DNA of 64,000 bases from Zychaea mexicana (Eukaryota; Mucoromycota; Mucoromycetes; Mucorales; Lichtheimiaceae): the NCBI RefSeq assembly GCF_025766255.1, contig NW_026516713.1, positions 124,001 through 188,000 on the forward strand, given 5' to 3'. A program made the position numbers and the translations under genes. Under the pieces are notes generated by a model, which was not told the origin of the DNA, did no database searches, and saw only the letters and a list, made by a program, of their open reading frames with translations. How positions within the stretch are numbered: the stretch's first letter is position 1; every line of letters begins with the position of its first letter. Below, one piece after another: positions 1 to 12,226 of the stretch.

Positions 1-789
1 AATATCTCGGCTATATCTATACTAACTTCATCAGCGAGATCCGTTTTTTCAGGATGAGTGATGTATAGTATAGTACAAAAACCTACACAGGAGATGCATA
101 CCGCTACAGAACGAAATGTCACTAGAAAGCAAAAAAAAAAGAAAGCATTCATTCTGTTCATCAGACGGACCAGCTTACCGCATTTTCGATGCCCACATAA
201 GCTACGATGCTATGTATACGGTGCTCAAGTTATAATACTCAACGGACAGTCTCTACATCCGTTTGCAATTGCTGTGTAGTCCTCTTTGAGAAGATACTTA
301 CCCGCCATGAGGAAGTGCAACAAACGTATTAGATTATATGCGTTGATCAAATGAAACAACATGACAGAAACATTGCGTATCATCAATGTAATTTGACAGC
401 CATACTTATGCTAGCTACGACTTAGCAATTTAAGTCAAAGTAGGCGGTGACAGCTAGACTCATAGCACATCTCATAGTGATAAAGTCCACCGCAAATTCT
501 CCATCCAATGTTACCTTTGAATACCTTCTAATTCCTCTATGTAGGACGCCTTTTTACGTTATCAAGATCATTGGACAAGTATAGAAAGCTGATCTTGCTT
601 TCAATCGGAGTTGAAGTTTCTCCCTCAACCTGGTTTCTTTTTGGGTCTCCCTGAACAAATCCTTGCAACAATTTTCGATGACAAAACATTTATTTATTCT
701 CTTCCACTTTTTACAAAAAAAAAAAGAAGAACCCATTCTTTATTCCTCCTTCCCCCTTCTAGAATCTTCCTTGAATTAAATAGAAGAAA
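1..789. other. upstream flank, no gene seen
   Basis: No reading frame here has coding character or a convincing start. The last 200 bases are rich in T and CT tracts, as expected for the promoter and 5' leader of the ECM31 gene that begins at 790. No clear TATA box was recognised. Confidence 0.5.
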
Positions 790-2280
790 ATGTCATCCGT
801 ACTTCGTACCGGGTTAAAGGCTGCTCAAGTTCTTTCGATTCGATCATCTGGTTTACGACCATGCCGTGTTATTACAGCAGTGGCAGCAACAAAAACGGGT
901 TTACCTAAGCCAGCCGTAGCTGCGCCTTGCCTTGTTCGTTTTTATTCGAGCCGGCCAATTGAAAGCTCACCGCAGGGCCCAACAAGTAAAGAATTCTTTG
1001 TATTACTGTGTCGCGGAGTATGAAACCACACACACCCATTTGCTTTTCCCTGTGTCCCAACCCCACATTATTCTGTCAGGAGGGCCGTGGTAAAAAAGTA
1101 GCAAACTCTAATCTCGGGATTACATCCTTCCGTAATGCTGTTTAGAGCGAACCAAGACAACCATCAAGTCCATTAGTCGTATGTACAAGCACAATGAGCC
1201 CATCTCCATGATGACGGCTCAAGATTACCCTTCTGGCATGATGGTAGATCGCGCAGAGATTGACATGTGTCTCGTGGGAGATTCCCTGGCTATGGTCGCC
1301 CTGGGATATGACAACACCACGTCACTTACTGTCGAGGTAAATAGATTGGTTTAAATCTAAATTATATACGCGTATACTAAAATCAAATACAATGATAGGA
1401 AATGCTCCATCATTGCCGTGCAGTTGCTCGAGGATGCAAGAACCCATTCTTGGTAGCGGATTTGCCATTTGGTAGCTATGAAGCTTCTCCCGTTGATGCC
1501 GTCAAGGTTGCACAACGATTTATTAAGGAAGGCAATGTTGAGGTAATTGCCGATGACAAATTTAACCGACTGTTGTTTAAACGATGTGAAAATAGAGATA
1601 GTTACCAATAATCACACACACACACACACACACTATGTTTGTATGCGATTAGGCTGTCAAGCTTGAAGGCGGTGCAGAAATGAGCGAACATATCAAAATG
1701 ATTACTCGTGTGGGTATACCCGTGGTGGGTCATATTGGATTAACACCTCAACGATCGTCGGCCTTAGGTGGATTCCGTGTTCAGGGCAAGACATCAAAGC
1801 AAGCACAACGATTGGTTGCAGATGCATTAGCATTACAAGAAGCTGGTGCGTTCTGTATGGTGTTGGAGGCTATGCCAGCTGAGATTGCTGGCTATATCAC
1901 ACAACGATTGCGCGTGCCTACCATTGGTATTGGTGCAGGCGTCAATTGCTCGGGCCAGGTGCTGGTTTTGAATGACATCATGGGATTATTTGACCGCTTC
2001 GTGCCAAAGTAAGCTTTCTCTACCTTCCCACTTATTTCGCTATGTTTTGCTCTGGTAGAATGCTAATCACGCTGTTGCTAGGTTTACAAAACAATACGCT
2101 AATTTGAACAAGACAATGACGGATGGATTGAAGGAATACAACGCTGATGTAAAGTCTCGCTCGTTCCCAGCTGCACAGCACACATACCCCATTGATCCCC
2201 AGCAGTTGGAAAAGTTCTGGCAAGCCGTAAATGCCAATAACGAGAGTGACGAAGAAAAGAAGAAACATGCTGTGGCATAA
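790..2280 (+). CDS. ECM31: 3-methyl-2-oxobutanoate (ketopantoate) hydroxymethyltransferase
   Basis: The enzyme transfers a hydroxymethyl group from methylene-tetrahydrofolate to 2-oxoisovalerate to make ketopantoate, the first committed step of pantothenate and CoA synthesis. Five exons fit in phase: 790-985, 1146-1336, 1399-1542, 1653-2008 and 2082-2280, giving about 361 residues. Family blocks are all visible: [63 protein letters not shown] and the C-terminal half with GIGAG and DRFVPKF. The VGD and E-G-G residues match the Mg/substrate site of the family. The first 60 residues are rich in Arg, Ser and Ala with almost no acidic residues, which suggests a mitochondrial presequence. The ATG at 790 follows an A-rich leader. 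The third intron holds a CA microsatellite. It is convergent with BUB1, with about 220 bp between the stops. Confidence 0.93.
1613..1633. repeat. (CA)n microsatellite in ECM31 intron 3
   Basis: An uninterrupted CA run of about ten units lies between the donor at 1543 and the acceptor at 1652. It does not affect coding sequence. Confidence 0.9.
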
Positions 2281-2497
2281 CCCTTCTTTTCTTTCGCTAA
2301 CTCTCTATTCCGCCCCCTTCCCGCAATTTATTCTCCTCTCATCCAACTCACGTTTGTGAACCGTTGATATTCTCAAAGCAGTTTTTACCCTGGAGATCTT
2401 ATTCATACACATTTTATTTATAGTCATCGTTTTGTTCCCTTTCACATATTCTAGCAATACAATACATTTAAATCTAAACTGGTGTCTAGATTACGTT

Positions 2498-4785
2498 TCA
2501 ATACGATGACTGTACTATGAGCTGCGCAACGCGAATTGCCAAGTTCTTGTCCTGTTGCAGTATCTGTTGTCCCATCTTGGTCACCTTGGCAATTAACGTA
2601 TCACTGAGCTTATCATCTGCTGGAGGGTTGAGTAGCAGTTCAAACAGCTGCTGCCATAGCTCACTGTGCCAGTATCTCTTCCATCGCTCTTGTATCTGCC
2701 ATCCACCACCTTCTTTTTGTGCTTGCTTTTCAACTATACTCATTGCCTTTCCAAACAACAGCCAATGCGCGATACTTGCTAGGCCATAATAATCAATTGC
2801 CCGAGGCCGGAACGCCAAGCCTTGACGCACAGCCAACGAATCCGCGGGTTGAGGCGACCAGTCTGCTTTCAAGTAGACATTGTCCGGTAACAAAGTCAGA
2901 TCCATTGCTCTGCCAAAGTCAATTAGCACCAAATATTGCTTTTGCCACTCCTCATCACTGTCATCAAAGCGCTGGGGTAGGGTAGATTGCTCTTCAAACG
3001 CCACCATGACATTGTCCATCTTGATGTCGCCATGGATTATACCAACTGCATGGATCGTCTGTACAGCTTGTAACAGACGGATGATGAAAAACAGAGCCAG
3101 CGTCTCCGGCATCGTCGAACGCAAGTGCTGGGTACGATATGCATTGAAACAATCCAACAAGGTGCCTTGATTTGCATGTTCCAGCACCAAGTAGCTGCCA
3201 TCGTTGTACAGATAGAAGCCATATGCCTGGATAATTGATTGCCGCCACAGCCGTCTTTCTGTTACTGCGTCACCCTTGTCGTACCGGTCATCGTGATCGA
3301 TAAGTCGGGTTTGTAACTGGCGTAGTATATAGAATTCCCAAGGATTGGCTGGTGTTTCGACCTTGATTGCGCAGCTAGCATTCCCTTTACTGGTTTCAGC
3401 GAGATATACACGAGCAAATCCGCCTTGCGCAATTTTATGAAATATGCGAACTGCCATTCCATCTTCCAAATGGAGGATCTTGTTAGCCTGAATCCGCTTC
3501 AAAGGCAATGGTGTAAAGTCGTGGAAGCCAGTGTAAGATTGGAATGGTGGAGAGAGATGAGCAAGTTTTGTGCGGATAAAATGGGAGGCGGGTGGAATGG
3601 AGGCCACGTGTGCTGCGGTAGCACTGGTAGTGGTGGTGGTCGTTCTCGTATCACCATGAGGTGGTTGGTGATAATGATGATGGCCTGTGCGTATATTGTT
3701 GTTGCTGTTGTCACTCGCTTCCTCGTTGTGACGATCAAGTTGAGCCGTTTCCGCCGGTGTCGGAGCAACATTTTGCCTCGCTTCCTCGGAATGCGAACCG
3801 ATCCCATGATATGACGTTTTCTGACGATCGTAGTGTGAAACTATTCTTAGGCCCACTTTTTCATTGTCGGCTTCTTCTTGCTTGACCTCGTCCAGCCGCT
3901 GCTGGTTTCGGCAATAGCGATGCTGTAGTTGAGCCCGCAGTTCTTCGAATGACAGGATTTCTGTGCCGCAGTAGCATTCTTGCACAATTTGCATGCGTAA
4001 CTGCTGTCGCCTGATGGCATCCATATCCACATCACCACCTCCCTCTCTAATCACCTGACCGACGTGTTGTTGTTGTTGTTGTTGTCGTCCTTGACTAATG
4101 ACTAAAGGCCTGTGTCTTAGCAGTTGGTTGGTGCTATTAGTAATTGGTGGAAGAGGAGTATTAGGTGCTGCTGCTGAATTAGTAGCGGGGCGGTCTTTGA
4201 ACGTTATTATAAACTTGCTGCCGTTTGGAAGCTGCTTTTGGCGAATGTGCAGTAGTGTCTGATGTAAGTGAGACAGCGGTTCGGCCTTGTTCTGTATGCC
4301 CAGCCTGAGCAGTTCTTCTGCGTGCTTCCACCTGATGGCAACATGCATAACCAAGCAAGTCGATCACCGTTAGTGAAGTTGTGTGGGGGAAAGGGGGTTT
4401 AAATTAGCAGGCACTAGTACGTGGTTTATGCAAACTTTAAATCACAGAGAGAAAAGACGTGCCTGTTCTTATGGATGGCATAATATTCTGCAGCGTGTTC
4501 ATAGTAAGCCCCAACGTACTCACCGATACGCTTGTGGTGCATGTGCTCGTAGATCCAGCTACGATCTTCAAAGAACGAGGCGTATTTTAACCAGATGCGG
4601 ATGTAGCGCGTGTCATTGCGATAGCGTCGATCATCCTCAAAGCGTAGGGTTATGTCATGGAGGTGTGTGAACAGCGCGCGCTGATTGTGCTGGGTGTGTT
4701 CTTGATACAGGTGATGCTCCAGTGTGCTGAGAGGATCATCAATGTCGTCCATCATCAGTGCCGTCGTTGCTGGTTGCGTTTGCAT
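2498..4785 (-). CDS. BUB1: spindle-checkpoint kinase Bub1 with Mad3/BUB1 N-terminal domain
   Basis: Bub1 is a kinetochore Ser/Thr kinase of the spindle assembly checkpoint. Two exons, complement 4785-4463 and 4331-2498, give about 718 residues. Residues 15-130 form the Mad3/BUB1 homology TPR-like domain (RYRNDTRYIRIWLKYA, IGEYVGAYYEHAAEYY, then NRWKHAEELLRLGI across the splice). Around residue 231 the segment TEILSFEELRAQ resembles a GLEBS Bub3-binding motif. The middle is low complexity (Gln, His, Thr runs). The kinase domain starts near 395: glycine loop AQGGFARVYLAE, lysine in CAIKVE, catalytic loop HGDIKMDNVM at about 541 and DFGRAMDL at about 579. The only intron (4332-4462) must use a GC donor (GCACGT) to keep the conserved frame. 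No KEN box is seen near the N-terminus, which fits a Bub1 rather than a Mad3 role. Confidence 0.9.
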
Positions 4786-5233
4786 AGTGCAGCAGCTCTA
4801 CAGTAGAAGAGAAAAAGGCGATGATGACTGCAGCAGCAGTGCATGCAGACAAAGACACAGGACTTTCCTTATTAGTTTAGGGGGGAGTCACTCAGGCTCC
4901 CTTCCTGGTTCAGCACTTTCAATCATTTGTGGATAGTAGTAGACGAGCAAAATTGCTTTTCTGTTAGGTAGGTTAGGAGATCAAAAAGTGATATATGCCG
5001 TGTGGTTGGAATTGATTTATTGTTGGGGTTGTTGGTTTTATGCAAAGTTCAAATGATACGAATAGTTAGTTATTGGATGAGAGATAGACAAAAGCAATAA
5101 GAGAAGAGATGCAAAAGTAACGCGGTGGATTTTGGAGACACCCGCGGGGGAAGGGCCTTGACAGTTTTGGAGCAGGCGGATGTTGAGAGGGGATGACGAT
5201 GACGATGGATGACGACTGTTTTTGTTTTCCTTA

Positions 5234-5509
5234 CTACTGGCGAGGATGTTCGGCATCCTGGTAGCCAGTCATTGAGTCCCAGTTGCCGAGGTCCTGGTTG
5301 TCAGAGGAGGCGGTGGACGACGAGGTCTCTATACTTGCGTTGGAGGCGCGACGGTTCTTGGTGGCATCCTGGTTAGCCAGCAGCTTGGAGAAGTCAGACC
5401 ACGGCAGATCCATGAAACTTGAGTTCTTGGGAGTGACGATGCTTGGGTCCTCGTTGATGAGGTTGGGGACGGTCTTGATGTGCTGGAGAAGCTTGTATCC
5501 GGGATCCAT
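5234..5509 (-). CDS. small Ser/Thr-rich hypothetical protein, 91 aa
   Basis: An intronless frame begins with MDPGYKLLQHIKTVPNLI and ends shortly after WDSMTGYQDAEHPRQ. The ATG at 5509 is the first in frame after a good TATA-like box (5631-5638, about 125 bp upstream). The first half has a hydrophobic-aromatic block (SSFMDLPWSDFSKLL) that looks like a short amphipathic binding motif. The second half is a Ser/Thr/Asn run (about residues 50-72). No signal peptide, membrane span or known domain is visible. The leader between TATA and ATG holds a GT microsatellite. I do not recognise the family. The promoter layout is the main support for it being a real gene. Confidence 0.55.
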   Translation of the reverse strand: MDPGYKLLQHIKTVPNLINEDPSIVTPKNSSFMDLPWSDFSKLLANQDATKNRRASNASIETSSSTASSDNQDLGNWDSMTGYQDAEHPRQ

Positions 5510-5523
5510 GGTATTGTAGCTGA

Positions 5524-5551
<28 letters not shown>
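5524..5551. repeat. (GT)n microsatellite
   Basis: A run of 14 GT units lies in the probable 5' leader of the small gene at 5234-5509, 15 bp upstream of its ATG. Confidence 0.9.
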
Positions 5552-5554
<3 letters not shown>

Positions 5555-5630
5555 AGAAGCAGGCGAATTTAGAGATAAAGAAACAGTTGTTATCTTGAAA
5601 ATAAAAGCCAACAGCCCAAAAGTGGCCGGC

Positions 5631-5638
5631 TTTTATAC
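5631..5638 (-). promoter_or_regulatory. TATA box of the 5234-5509 gene
   Basis: On the minus strand the sequence reads GTATAAAA followed by GCCGGCCAC. A second TATA-like stretch (ATATAAAAGG) lies about 50 bp further upstream, near 5680. Confidence 0.5.
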
Positions 5639-5759
5639 CTGAAAATCCTGGTTGGCCGGCGTCCGTGGGAGCGTTTGTGATATAAAAGGCAAGGTCCACA
5701 TGATGCAACAATCTGTTTCATACCTTGGGCCGCAGGTACCCTCATCGTTCTGCAATCTC

Positions 5760-8700
5760 ATTGGCTGGTCCAAATTTTTTCCCCACGCAAGCGGCCGCGG
5801 ACGCTTTTTTTAGATACACGGCCGCCAAAAGAAAGGTGGAAAATGACTCACTTGCTTAACTTGCTAACCAACGCTAACTTACTACGCCAGCTGGTATTAC
5901 TTGGCAAGCGCTCTCGAACCTAATTACTTCATCTTAGCACAACCACAGCGATCATCCTCGGAGTCTTTTTTCATTCTCCTTCCCCCGCCCCGCCCTTGTT
6001 TCTCTCCCCCCAAGTGAACCTTTTGCTACTACTACTGCTATAGTGGTGGAGGTCATTGTGATGGCCTGGGACCTCCGACACTCCACGCTCGTAGCCGATG
6101 GAGCCCACTATAGACAACTGAATGTCAGCAGAAAAAGGACAAGAAGGCGCCAAGTGATTCGTTGTTTATGTTCTTTGAGAATCATGTTAGTAGTTCTGAA
6201 AGCACACGCTCCTCCCAAGTCCCGCGGAAGCAAAATGTAAACAGCCCTCGGTCCAGAAGCCGCGGAAATGCTCCCCCAGAGAACCAGTGTGAATCGTTCC
6301 ACAACCTGCACGATAATTCGGTTATGTTCTATTGGCAGGAGAACGGCGTTTTTAGAATTTATCGTTTCATGATACATCTGTAATCACTGTATTGCTGTTG
6401 TTATCATCAATATTTATGGGAGAATAAATGAAAGGTTTGGTGTTTGATAAAACAGGAAATGCAAGTGATAAGGATCCCATCTCTTGCCCTGAAATCTGAC
6501 TTTTTCCGTTCAAAGACGATGATGAACTTTGAATGAGAGCATCATCTGGATCATCTCTTTTAGATGGAACTGCATTCGTACATATTTATGGTTTTATTTG
6601 CCGCTGTAACCAGTACCGGCCTAGCTTCCTTTCTTTCATTGTCCAGAAACTATTTGTGCTTTGCAAACTAGCATGCTTATGCTGGACCATACTCAACTCA
6701 CACCCACCCACCTCCCCCCTGACACGCGCAGTGCGCATGTTGTAAAGCTGACCATCGTGGGTATTATTGTTCAAGAATACGCTTAAGCGAAAAGCCATTT
6801 TGTTGTATGAGAGCTTCTGTCAACAACTCAATGGTATGGAAAGCAGAATACCAACCAACTCTCAAAACAAGTAAGCTGCTGTTTCCTTATCTACAAACTT
6901 GATAGACATCTATCAATTGCAAGAATAGGGAAAAAACGTGCGCATGGCGGTGGTAGTTGAAAGGCAGATCCTTATCAGCAAAATTCACTCTTGCTCCTTT
7001 TTTTAGTGCCTATCAGCAAGAATCGTCTCCTTTTTGGACTGCAAGAATGGTAATGTTCCTATCATCAAACAAACTGAAAGTGTATCAACTACTTTTTCTG
7101 GTATTCATTGACTATCTTTACATTTTATCATTTCCAAGTAATAAGTGACTTGTCGTCGTTCCTGAGCTACTATTAATACACCTATTTTCGGGTACATCAG
7201 TTCTCGATTTGGTTCTCGATAAATCGTAGCTCCTACTATAGTAAACTTATTTTTGCCACATGTAATTAAATCAATCCTGGTTGGTTTCTTGTTGCCCTTA
7301 TTTCTGAAAGGAGGTGGGAAGAGGAGGAGGATTGAACAAAAGGTGGTGGCTGACATTATCTGTTTTCATCACTGATGCTATCTTTTGACTCCTAACCAAA
7401 AGAACAAAGAACGATACATCCCCAATATTACCCTATCACTACTTGAATAACATGCATCATCCTTACTAGCTCTAGATCTACGAGATATTGACTGCATACT
7501 GCTGCAAAATGAAAACAATCATCCTACCTCAATCGATGATTTGTATACCTGCGTGATGTAAAGTTTTAGATTATAATTACCACCATGGCGCAAGATTATA
7601 TTACACAAGGTAACAAAAGGAGAAAAGACCACCTTTTGCTTAGAAGGAATACGTATATTTTGCGCATAAACTGTTTTAGACAAGAGGAGCACAGTTTATA
7701 TTATATCGTTGTAGTAGCAAAAACTGGTAAGTACGATGATACCAGAAGCAGCGTTCTTGTGGATGGTGACGATGATGCAAAAGTACGACATCGTGGACAC
7801 TAGACGAACAGGAGGGTATAATTATTCAAGCGAGAAATTAGTCAAGTACGAGTATTAGGACTATGCAGTGACATTGCCCAGACAAATATACATTTAGTAA
7901 CACAATGAGTACTTTTATACTTGCATAATAATAACATAATGAATTGTCGCTAAAGAAGTAGTGAGTCCTTTAGCATTACGTTGGACACTTTGGTTCATTC
8001 TTTTGCATTCAGCTACTACTTCTACATCATTATACAATATATAAGCAAGATGAGCAGCGATCCACCCTCAGTGTTCTCATCAGCTAATGGAGTAAAAATG
8101 GGGCTCGAGTCTAATTCTTCTATATGTAATAATAGTCAAAATCTAACAGGCATCAGTAATATCACGCATATAACCTTGTATGCGCAGTAACGAAGCCTAA
8201 TGTACGTGTCAGTGTTGTCGTTTATACAGTATCTGCATCTGAAATCAGAAGATATACCCAGCTCTCTCTTCTGAAAGATTTATTTTCCAGTATAACAGCT
8301 TGATGATGACTCATTTAAAAACGGCAGACTGACATTGTTTTTTTTGGGCTTCATACACTGACACAATCTTCTCAGGATGTATAAATGAGGTTGCGGGCAG
8401 AAGAAAGGTTCGCATAAGAAAGTAATGGTCTCTAAGCCTAATATCCGGTCGGTCGTTGCACAGCTAAAAACACCATATGTGGATCACCTGCCCGCACCGT
8501 CGTCACTATCTTCAGAGTAAAAGAATGTGTGAACGGACCCATGTTCTTTTGTGTACACGTGGAGTATAAGATGAGAGCAAAAATTTACATGTTTGGCCAA
8601 ACCGGCCAGCACTTTCGCACGGTAGCGGTACTATGAGTTCTTTTCACACATATATCGGATTAAATCATACTTTTATAATAGTTAACTTATCTCAATCGTT

Positions 8701-10122
8701 CACTGGTCTTCAATGAGTTAACTAGGAAAATTTAAAAATGGTTCTTTGGGTGGACTACGGAATTGAATGAATAGGCGAAGAAGAACAATGGCAATAGGAT
8801 CATGTTGCTATATGGTATCACTATTGTAATTGCTGGCAGGATTTTTGTGTTACAGCGCAGGGACATTTTTTTCATGGGGCTTTGGTGCTACATCCAGACT
8901 ACATACAATCAACATGATTGAGCTAGAATGGTAATAATTAGTAGGTACAGAAGGATGATCATTGTAAACAAAAGACGACGCATTAGCAGCAGCTGTAGAG
9001 AATCGAATGATTTAATTTTTTGGGGTGGTGGGAATTGCATGAATTTACCCCACGTTTGCCCCTTACTTACCAGACCGTCAAAACCTCAGTTTCATAGTCA
9101 TGGCTGAGGAAAAAGCTAAACTTTTACCTGTTGCCGGGAGTGGATGGCTTTATTCCAGGATATGATTGAAATGGTGTAGCCATGTGCTGGATTGTTGTTA
9201 CACCACTTGCTGCTTGCTGCTGTATCATACGTGTACAGAGCCGATCGAAATAGTTCGCTTCGCTGCAGAAAAAACTACGCATGCACTAGATTAATCATAA
9301 TCAGTACAAACGGTGGTAATGGTTATGAATGCGCGTTTTTTTTTTACGAAGAAAGATATCTCAGTGTGCAACCGGAGATGAATAGAAAGGTCCAGAGAAG
9401 ATATGATAAAGGTCGCTGAGATTTTCTGAAGAGTAAACAATCCAGCGCACGTTTTTTGCTTATATCAATCCGCACCTTGTAGTGTATCGTACGTGATAAC
9501 GGCGTAAATAATGAATAAGATGCACAAAATGCCTAATACAAGTAGTTGATGGCGTCGGTCGGGGGCGTTGGTTGTATTTAGGTGCTCAAGCCTTCGTATC
9601 AAAGCATCTTCTTGAACAATAACAAGAGAGGGTGCGCTTAAAAGTATAACAGTATCACAGTAGCAACGACTTTAGGTAACATCTCCTCGGTATAACAGAC
9701 ATTTGATGATGATGATAATAATAGTGAAGCCATTGCGTGCACCCAAGATGGGTGGTATTTGGGCTGTTCTTTTATGGTGAGAAACATTCTGAATGGCAAG
9801 TCCGATATATAAAAGTAGCATGTTCACAGATCGATCCATGCATCAGTACTTTTTAGTGACCAGAGTTGTCTTATAATGGCACTCTTCTATTGAAATCGTT
9901 AATATGGCAACACCAACAGCAAAATATAACGATTAGAGCTTAATAATCTCTGTTGTTAGGATGCGTCTAACAGCCGACTCGAAGGGACGAAACTGTTTGT
10001 TATAACAGAATAGGATATCACATACTAGAACGTAATAAAGAGCAGCTTTTATATTAAATACAATGTTACTAATATGTGCGTGTAGGTGGGTATCATAGAC
10101 GATTCTGCTTTATATAAATAAG
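5760..10122. other. gene-poor AT-rich stretch
   Basis: About 4.4 kb with only short frames on both strands, none with codon structure, family motifs, a signal peptide or a paired promoter. The best Kozak-like ATG (7585, 72 codons) lacks a promoter and any domain. Several TATA-like strings occur but none leads to a credible frame. A short unspliced or lineage-specific gene cannot be excluded. Confidence 0.5.
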
Positions 10123-10368
10123 CTAATCGAATGAGCAACGGCAAGCGGCAACCGGTACCTGATGCTCATTAAGTTTCGTAATGTCAGTACACCCCAGGCT
10201 CTTCTGATTGTCACTACAATTTCCGGCAAGATCCATCGGTCTCCTGTAGAAGTCTCTTTGCTGTATAGCGTTCTTTGTGATGAGATGAGCGTGGGCAACC
10301 GTCGAAAAAAAATCACAACCAAGGATGACCATTGAAAGGAGAATAGTAAACAGAATGGAGCGGCGCAT
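10123..10368 (-). CDS. secreted cysteine-rich peptide, paralog 1 (81 aa)
   Basis: Intronless. The ATG at 10368 opens a signal peptide (MRRSILFTILLSMVILG) with a likely cleavage after AHA near residue 29. The mature part has ITKNAIQQRD, then four cysteines spaced C-x8-C-x15-C-R-C (GNC, LGC, AACRC), ending SFD. It is a clear paralog of the 23337-23642 gene, sharing TENKP/TENRP, ITK, IQQRD, LGCTD, EH and AACRC. It is more distantly related to the 22135-22377 gene. Homology to the 23337 paralog continues about 15 codons upstream of this ATG, where the paralog's ATG is ACG here, so the start has shifted. A TATA-like box lies about 165 bp upstream. The role is unknown; an effector-like or antimicrobial peptide is one possibility. 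Confidence 0.75.
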   Translation of the reverse strand: MRRSILFTILLSMVILGCDFFSTVAHAHLITKNAIQQRDFYRRPMDLAGNCSDNQKSLGCTDITKLNEHQVPVAACRCSFD

Positions 10369-10529
10369 TGGTTTGTTTTCAGTAGCGAGAAACAATGGAG
10401 CGATCGTAAAAGCACGTAGTAATATTGATAATGAAGGTCGAAGAGAATTGAAAAGTGGTGAATATGATGGTACTTATTTGAGGAGTAAAGATAAAGTGTC
10501 CAAGATATGTCACGTCCGTGGCGGTTGTG

Positions 10530-10538
10530 GATTTATAT
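10530..10538 (-). promoter_or_regulatory. TATA box of secreted peptide paralog 1
   Basis: The minus strand reads AGATATAAATCC, about 160 bp upstream of the ATG at 10368. The position resembles the TATA placement of the two paralogs. Confidence 0.45.
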
Positions 10539-10539
10539 C

Positions 10540-12226
10540 TATGTGCTAATTGCATCAAAGTTCTTCTTACTCTCCTTAGATTTATGTATCGAAGAGGAGC
10601 GGCGAGTTGAAGGAACAGTTATTTATGGATTTCATTGTTGTGTGCTGCATCAAGTATAATATTGCATACCTTGGGAAAAAAGGATCGGCGGTCTTCCATG
10701 AAAGCTTACAAAATCCCTACATGAAAACTACGCATCGCGTTCTTGAAGCCATCGAACGCAAACATAGGAGCTCCAATGCCAATGCTTTGGGTAACACAGA
10801 ACAACTTATAGCTGTACATATTACAATAATAAATGCTGCATTTCATCATGTGCCGGTGTAAAACTATCCTGGTTTAACAACAAAAGTGCACAAACGAACA
10901 CGACCGCGTTGTTTTTTCGTGAAAGATTTTATTAATGATGAGATAGAACAACATTTACAAAAGAGGAAAAACAGCATTACTAAAATAAGCCAAAAAACTA
11001 TAAGCAAACCTTTTTTAAATACCCACTCCGTGTTTCCTTTTGTGTTTTTACTTTGAGGTAGCGGAAAGCGCAATGAGTACTGTAAATGCTTGTCACAAGT
11101 GTGGGTTGATTCAGTCATGGTTGCCTTTTGCATATTACTTTTCAATAATTCGTTTGCATCTCTTTTTTTCTTTCTTTGAGAGTAAGGAAGACTGAACTAG
11201 CTTTTGCTCTCTATGTTGCTATTGCCAGGATGACTTTAGTTATATAATCTAGACATCCTGAATGCTGTTGTTTATTCGTTACCGCATCTGCAGGGTATTA
11301 CAATGCTATCCAATCCATTGAGCGGAGTTGGGATCCAGGAAGCTTACTAGGGTGATGTTTATATCTTGGTTGACAGCACACAGTAGCACTCCAGCGTCTT
11401 GTATCAGGCTTGCCTTTTCTCTGGCGTTTTGAGCTTGCTATCGTATTGTTGTTCGTTTGGTAGGCATCAAGCTTAAGACACTGGGTTCATTTACTGAACA
11501 ACTGCTCATGAGTTTGTTACATATAGAGTTTAAACAGACAAAGTACTGTAGTTAGAATTTGCCCAGAAAATATGAGGAACACTTTCCGGGAATCGCTATA
11601 TTTCAAGATGTTCTTAATCCCGTATATATCCTAGCATGTGGAAGATGATAATGTTTCCGCTTACCATAAATATTGACCTTTGTCAGTAAACTTGACTCCA
11701 ATAAGTCCTCTGCGTAGTATAACTCTCAAAGCGGTTCGAGTATAGTTGCAGCAGCACGTTGGCCAATGAAATCCAAATACCGGGCATTAAAAATCCACTG
11801 CCCGACATGAACAGGAACGCGCGTATGCGCATACATACAGCATACAGACTGCTTTTTTTTGGTCATAAAGGGAGAGGGGAGGAGGCGACGATGGTCTTTC
11901 TATTCAACAACGGAAGAAAGAATATTCTCACTTCATTTTTTTTCTCTCTTCTGTCACAGAGACTATATCATATAGAGTGCGAGGTGATCCCTGTTGTGAC
12001 GAAAAGAGGTACACAAGCATTTCTGATATATAAGGAAAGCATAGGGTAACCAAAAAAAATTAGTCTGTGCTTTCGCTCAGGTTTGAAAGGGCACCAGACT
12101 CGCTGCCGACCAGATCCACATCGTGCTGCCTTTCCATCAATCCTGGATCTAGTAAGTGTATATGTAAACATTTCAAATCAATGTTTGACTATACAGATAT
12201 CACAACAATCCAACCTGGAAAACTGA
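10540..12226. other. intergenic, no gene supported
   Basis: Only short frames are present (best 84 codons at 10607-10861 on +) and none shows a domain or signal peptide. T- and A-rich tracts are frequent. Confidence 0.45.

Noticed and set aside
3425..3814. 129-codon plus-strand frame
   Set aside because: Antisense shadow of the BUB1 coding exon.
7585..7803. 72-codon frame with Kozak-like ATG
   Set aside because: No promoter, domain or signal peptide; basic, random-looking composition.
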